Positions 1 through 5,654 of a stretch of 9,126 nt of DNA are shown here, piece after piece. This DNA comes from Blastocatellia bacterium (GTDB taxonomy: Bacteria > Acidobacteriota > Blastocatellia > Pyrinomonadales > Pyrinomonadaceae). Every line of letters begins with the position of its first letter. Position 1 is the stretch's first letter. A program made the translations under genes and the position numbers. The notes below the pieces were generated by a model that was given only the letters and a program-made list of their open reading frames with translations, was not told where the DNA came from and made no database searches. The stretch spans positions 1 through 9,126 of the forward strand of contig PSRF01000153.1 of assembly GCA_003175865.1 (NCBI GenBank), written 5' to 3'.

Positions 1-2
1 AG

Positions 3-752
3 TTACGTCAATCTGGTAACACCACTGATGGATTATCAACTCTGGAAGAAGCTCTGACGGAAGCTAGAAAGACACGATTTGAAATACAGTTCCAGACGCG
101 AATCCAGTTGGCAATGAGTCTGGCGGACGCATATCTGGAAATCGGTGAAACCCAAAAGGCTTCGGAAATGCTCGTTGAAGAATCTGCGTTTGCGGAAAAA
201 ATCTCGCAGATCATGCAGGCGACTGGTAATCCCAACCAAAAGCGTTCCGCAATGAGTGGGTATCTTCAAATTCGTGATCGGAACATACAGGTCGGTCTGC
301 TGGGAAAAGTTTCTCCGGAGATCTCTTCGGTAAGGGAATGGCTTAAGGGTGGCGTTGATTCACTTACTGAATTGCGGGGTCGGGTCGTGCTGCTGGAGTT
401 CTGGGCCACCTGGTGTAAGCCTTGCCAGGAGATGTTTCCGAAACTCAACAAGCTTCACCAAGACTATGGTGATAAGGGGCTCGAAGTCATAGCGATAACA
501 AGACACTACATGGCCTACCGTGGTACCGAAGAATCCATGCGAGAAGAGCGACAACTAATGCTGAGTGTGGTCAATCAACATCAAGTAGATTTTCATATCG
601 GCGTCGCTCCTGACGAAGCATTGCAAGCGACTTTTGGTGCAAATGGCCTGCCAACGCTCGTGCTTATTGATCGTGAGGGAATCATCCAATATGCGGGGCC
701 CGGAGAGGAACAGGCATTTAACAAAAAGTTACAGCAATCTTTAAACTCATAG
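3..752 (+). CDS. TlpA/ResA-like thioredoxin-fold protein, 5' end outside the window
   Basis: The frame is open from base 3 with no stop, so the real start lies left of the window. The TTG at 108 reads as an internal Leu. The first ~110 visible residues are helical and Lys/Glu/Ala-rich, TPR- or coiled-coil-like, with a segment resembling a TPR helix (MSLADAYLEIGETQKASEM). The thioredoxin domain follows: a beta-strand ending FWATW, the redox motif WCKPC (Cys codons at 414 and 423), and the cis-proline motif GLPTLVLID near the end. TlpA/ResA proteins usually act outside the cytoplasmic membrane as thiol reductants, for example in cytochrome c maturation, and are held by a signal peptide or anchor; that part is not visible here. 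The gene ends about 440 bases before a Cys-rich peptide gene, so a role in that peptide's redox state is possible but unproven. Domain call confident, substrate unknown. Confidence 0.88.
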   Translation, partial: LRQSGNTTDGLSTLEEALTEARKTRFEIQFQTRIQLAMSLADAYLEIGETQKASEMLVEESAFAEKISQIMQATGNPNQKRSAMSGYLQIRDRNIQVGLLGKVSPEISSVREWLKGGVDSLTELRGRVVLLEFWATWCKPCQEMFPKLNKLHQDYGDKGLEVIAITRHYMAYRGTEESMREERQLMLSVVNQHQVDFHIGVAPDEALQATFGANGLPTLVLIDREGIIQYAGPGEEQAFNKKLQQSLNS

Positions 753-788
753 ATTTGAAAACTATTTAGCCGATTTTCGCAAAAAAGC

Positions 789-817
789 TTGTCGCACCAC
801 GTCATCGCTGATAGGAT
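789..817 (+). promoter_or_regulatory. candidate sigma-70-type promoter ahead of the leader RNA
   Basis: TTGTCG (789-794) and TAGGAT (812-817) are separated by 17 bases. Each matches four of six consensus positions. Transcription would start near 824 and give a leader of about 370 bases before the Cys-rich peptide gene. The surrounding 753-961 spacer shows no convincing coding sequence. The match is modest and other promoters are possible. Confidence 0.25.
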
Positions 818-961
818 GCGCGGGCTTCAAAACAATGATTCAGTAAAGTTCGCCTCTGAGATAGGTTTTCGCCCATCTTCCTCTAGTCCAGATTTTCCAA
901 AAGGAGTGAAGAAAGCCTGCGGAGGCGATTTAAGTCCACCGTCGTCCAGTTTTAAATTCTT

Positions 962-1095
962 TTCCCATTGGCGGTGTTCCAACCAACCCCGGGGTGGAAA
1001 GCCCCTAAAGGGTGCGAATCTCCGTCGATTGGAGAGACAGCGAAACGCTTCTGAAGAATTAGCGGTGACTCGGAGACCCCAGGCCAATACATGAA
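962..1095 (+). promoter_or_regulatory. candidate structured leader RNA (riboswitch-like, class unassigned)
   Basis: A closing stem is visible: ATTGGC (967-972) pairs exactly with GCCAAT (1083-1088), and TTC (962-964) can add pairs with GAA (1093-1095). Inside it lie several short hairpins: TTCCA 977-981/TGGAA 995-999, CCC 1003-1005/GGG 1010-1012, TCTCC 1019-1023/GGAGA 1031-1035 and AGCG 1039-1042/CGCT 1046-1049. A competing nested fold also exists: GGGG 991-994 with CCCC 1077-1080, and TCTCCG 1019-1024 with CGGAGA 1071-1076. Two exclusive folds under a shared closing stem is what a switch looks like. The 3' strand of the closing stem covers the only weak Shine-Dalgarno (AGG, 1081-1083) and abuts the ATG at 1091, so translation control is the natural guess. 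Stretches such as GGGTGCGAATC and GGAGACC loosely recall cobalamin-riboswitch core pieces, but the B12 box and overall order are missing. No ligand can be named. Confidence 0.45.
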
Positions 1096-1180
1096 GCTCA
1101 AACAAGGTTTCATTGTGGCGACGAATTTCGATGTAACCGGAGGATTTAAAGCTCCTCTTAACTCTTTCAACTTTGACTAA
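1091..1180 (+). CDS. 29-residue small ORF between the leader RNA and the Cys-rich peptide gene
   Basis: ATG at 1091 opens a 29-codon frame ending TAA at 1178-1180. The product starts MKLKQGFIVATNF, contains a Gly-Gly pair (DVTGG, residues 14-18) and ends FKAPLNSFNFD. A weak AGG lies 7 bases before the start, inside the 3' strand of the leader RNA's closing stem. The stop codon forms part of TAAGGAG, the ribosome site of the next gene, which starts 11 bases after it. That arrangement suits translational coupling or a leader peptide. A short secreted peptide cut after Gly-Gly is another option. Composition looks protein-like (no Cys, balanced polar and aromatic residues), but at this length a chance ORF cannot be excluded. 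I recognise no family. Confidence 0.4.
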   Translation: MKLKQGFIVATNFDVTGGFKAPLNSFNFD

Positions 1181-1191
1181 GGAGAACAGCA
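1178..1191 (+). promoter_or_regulatory. strong ribosome-binding site fused to the upstream stop codon
   Basis: TAAGGAG places a good Shine-Dalgarno (AGGAG, 1180-1184) seven bases before the ATG at 1192. This fixes the start of the Cys-rich peptide gene. The TAA belongs to the 29-codon ORF, so ribosomes ending there would stop directly on this site. Confidence 0.7.
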
Positions 1192-1488
1192 ATGGCGATT
1201 GTTACGTCAACGCCCGGAGAGGGCAATAAAGTTAACATTTATGACATCCCAGATAGCGTACTCAATCAGTATGCAATCACCGGTGAGAAAGCAGCCGCGA
1301 TGTTTCCGGAGCGTCCGGGTGCCTCGGGTAACGATATCCCGAAAAGCTCGGCTGCAATGAGTCCGACCAGAGTCGAAAACGCTGAAGGCCTTGGTGAAGT
1401 GCAGGCTTACAATGACGTCTGCGTTTGTCGCCAACTCCTTTGTAACGCCTACGGATGCTGGTGGCATTACTACTATTGCTACTGCTGA
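1192..1488 (+). CDS. Cys/aromatic-rich precursor peptide (RiPP- or bacteriocin-like), 98 aa
   Basis: The peptide divides sharply in two. Residues 1-76 are Cys-free, hydrophilic and leader-like, with an ordered-looking block VNIYDIPDSVLNQY (14-27), then GEKAAAMFPE, a Ser/Pro/Gly-rich linker and GLGEVQAYND (66-75). Residues 77-98 hold all six Cys (77, 79, 84, 89, 96, 98) as CVC, C, C and CYC, with Trp90-Trp91 and four Tyr around 93-97. The stop follows the last Cys directly. This leader/core division, the strong ribosome site, the structured leader and the ABC exporter next downstream together suggest a ribosomally made exported peptide. The core could form disulfides, be converted to thioether or azole rings, or bind a metal; no modifying enzyme is in the window. 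There is no Sec signal and no clear Gly-Gly cleavage site at the boundary. The gene is surely distinctive, but the function is inferred. I do not recognise the family. Confidence 0.7.
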   Translation: MAIVTSTPGEGNKVNIYDIPDSVLNQYAITGEKAAAMFPERPGASGNDIPKSSAAMSPTRVENAEGLGEVQAYNDVCVCRQLLCNAYGCWWHYYYCYC

Positions 1489-1561
1489 AACAGGACTGCG
1501 ACTACCGAGTGAAAGCGTAGAGCTCATTCGTCTAACTCTTGCCCTGAACTCGGCCTTTCTC

Positions 1562-1623
1562 AACACAACTCACAGCAGCGGGTAAGAAAAACATCCCTCT
1601 TGCCCGTCTGCTGTGTTTGTGTT
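1562..1623 (+). terminator. long hairpin between peptide gene and exporter (partial terminator or attenuator)
   Basis: AACACAA (1562-1568) pairs with TTGTGTT (1617-1623), CACAGCAG (1571-1578) with CTGCTGTG (1608-1615), CGGG (1579-1582) with CCCG (1603-1606), and AAG (1584-1586) with CTT (1599-1601), plus one T-G pair. This gives about 23 pairs around a 12-base loop, with only small bulges. No long T-run follows, so full intrinsic termination is doubtful. The hairpin begins 74 bases after the peptide stop and sits about 80 bases before the exporter start. A folded spacer here could stabilise the peptide mRNA or limit read-through into the exporter. Confidence 0.6.
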
Positions 1624-1703
1624 ATCTCGCTTCCATCCCATGAAGTTCTCGATTCGAATCACAGCCACCAGGTATTTCCCGCTAAAGAGAAGGACGAACA
1701 TCC

Positions 1704-3914
1704 ATGGCGAAGCCTCCAATTCCAGGTATGCCAGTTCCTGGCATGCCTCAAGAGAAACATTCCGGTGAACCAATTGAATTAAAGGGAGATGAATTGACAC
1801 CTGGCAGCGAACTCCCTCCTGGTGAAATTCCTCCAGGCATGGAACTTCCTGAAGGTGTCGATCTTCCTGGCGCTGTACCTCTCGGAGCAGATGGCCTTCC
1901 ACAAGGCAAGTTACCGGGAGGTGGCAAGATCCGAATGAAGGAAATGCCGCGCATGGATGCGAAGCCTTACCTCATACGTGCACTCCGACTGCTTGGTGAA
2001 TACAAGGCTACCGTTGCGTTGTCGCTTTTGTTCTCACTCGTGATGTTTCTACTACCATTTCTTGCCGCGGCGGCTTTCGGACCACTCATCAAGCTTTTTG
2101 GCGACGCTGCTACAACCGGACAGTGGAACAATGTCTGGTCAATGACCGCTTCCTTTTACGATAAATCTGCGCACGAGCCTGGATCATTTTCAGTTCCGTT
2201 CATCACCGACTGGTTAGCAACTCCTCTGTCGTTTACAACAATCTTCATCATTTGGACGTGCGCGATTGTGCTCCGCAACGTGCTCGATATCGTTCGCGTG
2301 TGGATTGACGCGAACTTAGAACAACGACTGCTCGTCGGCTTTCGACAAAAGCTTTACGAACACATTCAGACTCTCTCACTCGACTTCTTCATGGGCGGGC
2401 AAACTGGCGCACTCATGCAACGCGTGCTTTCAGAAACAGGTTCGGTGCAGCGTCTGCTAACACAGGTAATTCTGACACCCGTGGTCGATGCTGTTGTGTT
2501 GGTTCTTGTCGTTGCTTACCTGTTGACGTTGAGTTGGCAGATGACACTCGTACTGTTCATCACAGCGCCTCTTACTGTGTTGATGTTCAAATTCACGAGC
2601 GCAAAGCTGCAGGAAGGTTCTTTGGGGATCAACCTGAGTTCGCGCGAATTGGGATCGGAACTTGAAGAAACAATCAACGGTATTTCCGACATTCAAGTGT
2701 TCAATGCACAGCCAAAACGCAATGCGCGTTTTTGGGAAGCATCCAAAAAGGCGGCCAAAAGCACGGCAGTAACAACTGCATGGATGAGTCTTAGCAACAG
2801 TGGTGCGCAAATTTTTATTTCGTTGACTACCGCTCTCATTCTCTTGTTTGCAATCGTGTTGGGCCAAAAATGGGGTCTTACTTTTGCGAGCGCTCTGGTG
2901 TTCATGCAGATGGCGCCGAACCTGTTCACACCAGTACAACGGCTGATCAGTTCTTACACGATGTATCAATCACTAGTGCCAGGTATTGTTTCGACCTATG
3001 AACTGTTCGATACAAAACCATCGGTGGTCGAAAAGCCTAACGCAGTTGCATTGGGCGAAGTTCATGGTGACATTACCTTCGATAATGTCAAGTTTGGTTA
3101 TTCGCCAACGCAGAAAGTTCTGAACGGAATTTCTTTCGACATCAAAGAAGGTGAGACGATTGCATTCGTTGGTCCAATTGGTTGCGGGAAGTCAACGATC
3201 ATGAATTTGATTTTGCGTTTCCTCGATCCTCAAGGGGGCCACATCCTGCTCGAAGGCAAAGACATTTCGAACGCTACACTTAACTCGCTACGAGAACAGG
3301 TTTCAAAGCTTTCCCAGTTTCCATTCTTTCTCAAAGATACGATTCGCGAAAATGTCAGACTTGGCAGGAGTACAGCTTCAAATGCGGAGATTGAAGACGC
3401 CTGCAAGCTGGCTCACATTCACGACGTGATAGTTGATCCTCAGCGGATGCCGAAAGGCTATGACACCGTAGTCGATGTGCAAATCCCGTCCGGAGGTCAG
3501 AAGCGGCTGATAGCTCTCGCGCGCTGCTTATTGCGGAAACCGGAAGTTCTGTTGCTCGACGAGCCGACCGAAAATCTTGACGCAGATCAACGCAATCGAC
3601 TCATCCAGGTCATTCGCGAGTACGCGAAAGACCGCACATGCCTGGTTATCAGTCATGACTTGAACTTCGTTGCAGCGGTCTCAGATCGAATCATCGTGAT
3701 CGACAAAGGCCGCGTTGCGGATCAAGGAACGCATCAGGAGTTGTTGGAACGAGAAGGTCTCTACAAGACTCTTTATGGTCTTAAGAATGTGGATCCGTCG
3801 TTACTGCGCACGCGCGTCGAAAATGGTGCGCAGAAAGGACTACCTGGTGCTCCCATCGAGGGAATGGGAATGCCCGGCGGAGGACCGATGCCCGGTGGAA
3901 TGCCCGGGATGTAG
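1704..3914 (+). CDS. ABC exporter, fused membrane and ATPase domains, with low-complexity tails
   Basis: A 736-residue half-transporter of the type-I (lipid/peptide/drug) exporter kind; two copies would form the pump in the inner membrane. Residues 1-85 are a Pro/Gly/Met/Leu-rich tail. Membrane helices lie at about 102-125, 172-195, 255-275, 277-297, 366-387 and a weaker stretch around 392-412. The ATPase domain (about 453-700) has the A-loop Tyr466, Walker A GPIGCGKST (490-498), Q-loop Gln538, a signature reading PSGGQ (595-599) instead of LSGGQ, Walker B VLLLDE (615-620) and the switch His651. All catalytic positions are present. It ends in another Gly/Met/Pro tail (711-736). There is no N-terminal C39 peptidase domain. 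AGGA at 1691-1694 supports the start. Lying next after the Cys-rich peptide gene, it is the likely exporter of that peptide; lipid or drug export cannot be excluded. Confidence 0.9.
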   Translation: MAKPPIPGMPVPGMPQEKHSGEPIELKGDELTPGSELPPGEIPPGMELPEGVDLPGAVPLGADGLPQGKLPGGGKIRMKEMPRMDAKPYLIRALRLLGEYKATVALSLLFSLVMFLLPFLAAAAFGPLIKLFGDAATTGQWNNVWSMTASFYDKSAHEPGSFSVPFITDWLATPLSFTTIFIIWTCAIVLRNVLDIVRVWIDANLEQRLLVGFRQKLYEHIQTLSLDFFMGGQTGALMQRVLSETGSVQRLLTQVILTPVVDAVVLVLVVAYLLTLSWQMTLVLFITAPLTVLMFKFTSAKLQEGSLGINLSSRELGSELEETINGISDIQVFNAQPKRNARFWEASKKAAKSTAVTTAWMSLSNSGAQIFISLTTALILLFAIVLGQKWGLTFASALVFMQMAPNLFTPVQRLISSYTMYQSLVPGIVSTYELFDTKPSVVEKPNAVALGEVHGDITFDNVKFGYSPTQKVLNGISFDIKEGETIAFVGPIGCGKSTIMNLILRFLDPQGGHILLEGKDISNATLNSLREQVSKLSQFPFFLKDTIRENVRLGRSTASNAEIEDACKLAHIHDVIVDPQRMPKGYDTVVDVQIPSGGQKRLIALARCLLRKPEVLLLDEPTENLDADQRNRLIQVIREYAKDRTCLVISHDLNFVAAVSDRIIVIDKGRVADQGTHQELLEREGLYKTLYGLKNVDPSLLRTRVENGAQKGLPGAPIEGMGMPGGGPMPGGMPGM
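1800..1925 (+). repeat. degenerate Pro-Gly repeats encoding the exporter's N-terminal tail
   Basis: Residues 33-74 of the exporter are built from loose 5-6-residue units of the form x-x-L-P-x-G, such as SELPPG, EIPPG, MELPEG and GLPQG. The same flavour recurs in the last 26 residues of the protein (GMGMPGGGPMPGG). The units have diverged at the DNA level, so this is an old low-complexity tail and not a recent tandem expansion. It should be cytosolic and disordered. Confidence 0.6.
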
Positions 3915-4106
3915 CCCGTTGTCCCCCGGCCCCTGTCCCCTTGAGTAGGCGCATAGCTGACCACGTATTGACCACGGACTACTGCGCAAAACCCGCCTTC
4001 GCTACCCGTCCCCAACTTAGAAATACCCGCCGCGGACGAGGTTGCGGGCACATCTGTTTCGATAACTGTTTCGGAACGAGTTCTTTGCAAATATAATAGG
4101 CCAACT
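3915..4106 (+). promoter_or_regulatory. spacer with tandem repeats and a consensus -10 box before the sigma factor
   Basis: The best site is TATAAT at 4092-4097. A -35-like TTTCGG (4069-4074) lies 17 bases upstream. It overlaps the second of two direct copies of TGTTTCG (4055-4061 and 4067-4073, period 12), a possible operator. GGAAC at 4073-4077 recalls an ECF-type -35 box, but only 14 bases separate it from TATAAT. Further up lie GACCACG twice with an 11-base period (3959-3965, 3970-3976) and a small hairpin, CCCGC 4026-4030/GCGGG 4044-4048. Start of transcription would fall near 4104, almost on the TTG start of the next gene. Confidence 0.4.
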
Positions 4107-5141
4107 TTGAGTGACCAACGCACCCGTTTAGCCGGCAGTTCGTCTGAATTGGAGTATCTCCAAAACCGACACGCTGGGATTGCTGAAGTGGAGGCGATCC
4201 ACGCGCGGTGTGCGGAACTCTACCCAGACTTTGATATTCCGCTCGAGGATTTCAAACAGGCCATAATTAGGGCGGTCGACAAATACGCCACCGCGTTATC
4301 AGGTAACACGTCAATCCCAACGGCTGAGGAGATTCGTAAGTTTGTTGGAGAGCTTCAGAATGCTGATCTCTATCTTACGCTCGGTTGTGCACGCGGGAAC
4401 GAGCAGGCGTGGTGGCGATTCGATAAGGAATATCGCTCAATGATCGAGCGACTGGCTTATCGGCTTGTGGGACAGGGAATGGACGCCAATGAGCTCATCG
4501 ATTCAGTTTACGTCGAATTGTATGGCACGAAGACAACGGACGGAGTTCGTCAATCGAAGTTCAGGACTTATACGGGCAGGGGTACCCTTCGGGGTTGGTT
4601 GCGGTCAGTCATGTCCCGTGCGGCTGTAGATCTTTATCGCGGACGTCCATCTGAAGTGCCTTTAGAAGAAGTGACTCAAACACGTTCATTCGGCAACGAG
4701 CGTTCTATGATCGACGAAGTCGCTCGAGCACGATATCGATCCGCAACTATTGCAGCGATCGATAGAGCACTATCTGCACTCGACGCCCACGAGAAACTTT
4801 TGCTTCTTTACTACCATGTAGAAGGTCTAAAGCTCCGTGAAATTGCAAGGATAGTGGAAGCCCCTTCGTCTTCTATTCGCAGCTGGTTCCAACGACGCAA
4901 ACAGAAAGCCGGAGCACAACGGATACATGAATCGACAGTGATGCGTTGGTTGGAGAACGTGTACAAGAAAGTCTCGGATCGTTTCCGCCTGGAGTTAAAA
5001 AACAATCACGGTTTCAATCCAGATGAAATTGAAATTTGTCTCGAAATGGCGACGGAGGATTTTGGACCAGGCGTTGGCTTGAATCTCGAACGCTTCGCGA
5101 AAGGAGGAGTTGACGAAACTCAAGCTGAGGGTGCGTCCTGA
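4107..5141 (+). CDS. sigma-70 family RNA polymerase sigma factor with N- and C-terminal extensions
   Basis: A 344-residue factor. Residues 1-85 are an extra N-terminal part. Sigma region 2 spans about 87-178, including an acidic ELIDSVYVELYG helix and the RGTLRGWLRSVMSRAAVDLYR stretch resembling regions 2.3-2.4. Region 4 spans about 215-268, with LSALDAHEKLLLLYYHVEG and a helix-turn-helix, LKLREIARIVEAPSSSIRSW. Some 75 residues follow, beyond a normal end. Regions 1.1 and 3 are absent, so it is ECF-like in build but about 150 residues longer than a typical ECF factor. The start is a TTG with only AGG six bases upstream; the frame remains open from 3972 without an ATG or GTG, so TTG is the first usable start. 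It directs polymerase to a dedicated promoter set, probably held back by the zinc-finger protein encoded 6 bases downstream. Targets unknown. Confidence 0.85.
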   Translation: MSDQRTRLAGSSSELEYLQNRHAGIAEVEAIHARCAELYPDFDIPLEDFKQAIIRAVDKYATALSGNTSIPTAEEIRKFVGELQNADLYLTLGCARGNEQAWWRFDKEYRSMIERLAYRLVGQGMDANELIDSVYVELYGTKTTDGVRQSKFRTYTGRGTLRGWLRSVMSRAAVDLYRGRPSEVPLEEVTQTRSFGNERSMIDEVARARYRSATIAAIDRALSALDAHEKLLLLYYHVEGLKLREIARIVEAPSSSIRSWFQRRKQKAGAQRIHESTVMRWLENVYKKVSDRFRLELKNNHGFNPDEIEICLEMATEDFGPGVGLNLERFAKGGVDETQAEGAS

Positions 5142-5147
5142 AACATT

Positions 5148-5549
5148 TTGAATCGCCACACACCAGAACAAGAGATGGAGGCAATCGCCCGCATGATCGG
5201 CAATCGTCTCAAAACTTACGCAGAAGTCGACACACGGGATAGCCATCCTGATGACGACATCCTGTCTGCGTTCGTCGAGGGGCGACTCGAAGACACTGAG
5301 TCGTCGCAGATTGTTTCGCATCTCATTATTTGCAGAAGTTGCCGACAGGTTACCGCTCAGATGAGTCGGTTGGACGAGCAATTTCAAGCAGAATCAGGAG
5401 AGGAGTCTGGCGGCACCCTCAGCGATCTGGTCTCTCGCATACTGCCGCACTCAGAAGGCGATGCTGTATTCGCGTACCAGGAGCCCACAGAGATCAGCGA
5501 CTCCACCGAAACCACACCGGATCAGAAAACAGAGACCGACTCTGAATAG
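5148..5549 (+). CDS. zinc-finger (ZAS-type) putative anti-sigma factor, soluble
   Basis: A 133-residue acidic protein. HPDDDILSAFVEGRLEDTE (33-51) is the usual opening of zinc-finger anti-sigma domains, followed by HLIICRSC, the His-x3-Cys-x2-Cys motif (His58, Cys62, Cys65) that binds zinc in the ZAS family. There is no membrane helix; the rest is a Ser/Thr/Glu-rich, probably flexible tail. The gene starts 6 bases after the sigma gene's stop, so the two are almost certainly co-transcribed and the sigma factor is its expected partner. The zinc site may respond to redox or metal, as in RsrA/ChrR (known for the family, not shown here). The TTG start at 5148 lacks a Shine-Dalgarno; ATG at 5175 (residue 10) is an alternative that keeps the whole domain. 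Confidence 0.75.
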   Translation: MNRHTPEQEMEAIARMIGNRLKTYAEVDTRDSHPDDDILSAFVEGRLEDTESSQIVSHLIICRSCRQVTAQMSRLDEQFQAESGEESGGTLSDLVSRILPHSEGDAVFAYQEPTEISDSTETTPDQKTETDSE

Positions 5550-5560
5550 CTCGAGTCGGT
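5535..5560 (+). other. perfect 8-bp hairpin spanning the anti-sigma stop codon
   Basis: ACCGACTC (5535-5542) pairs exactly with GAGTCGGT (5553-5560) around a 10-base loop that contains the TAG stop (5547-5549). No T-run follows, so it is not a typical terminator. It may be an mRNA stability or processing structure between the anti-sigma and cyclic-nucleotide genes. Confidence 0.45.
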
Positions 5561-5654
5561 TGGCCGTGCGGAACCTTGGGCGCAACCTTGTCGTAAACCA
5601 ACTCACGCTGTTACTCTGCGCCGTCAAGACAACAGGAATGACAGGAGTTTTGCC

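Noticed and set aside
1042..1057. GAAA and CTGAAGA, pieces of a hammerhead ribozyme core
   Set aside because: They occur in the wrong order and only a few bases apart, leaving no room for stems I and III; no GAAA follows CTGAAGA.
967..1090. Cobalamin riboswitch, suggested by GGGTGCGAATC and GGAGACC
   Set aside because: The B12 box (GCCACTG-like) and the paired P5 are missing and the element is short for the class. Could only be settled by a covariance-model search.
789..1094. 101-codon plus-strand ORF
   Set aside because: It has a TTG start without ribosome site, low-quality Ser/Arg-rich translation, and runs through the RNA stems.
827..1192. 121-codon minus-strand ORF over the leader
   Set aside because: It lies antisense to the structured leader, has no ribosome site, and its translation resembles no protein; the stems explain the region better.
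1391..1585. 64-codon ORF overlapping the end of the Cys-rich peptide gene
   Set aside because: Out-of-frame overlap with a well-supported gene and no ribosome site; it ends inside the hairpin arm.
2457..2969. 170-codon minus-strand ORF inside the exporter gene
   Set aside because: Antisense shadow; the plus strand encodes clear ABC membrane segments here.
5363..5563. GAGTCGGTTGG present twice (5363-5373 and 5553-5563)
   Set aside because: One copy is within the anti-sigma coding sequence, the other is the hairpin arm; eleven bases could match by chance and nothing else repeats.
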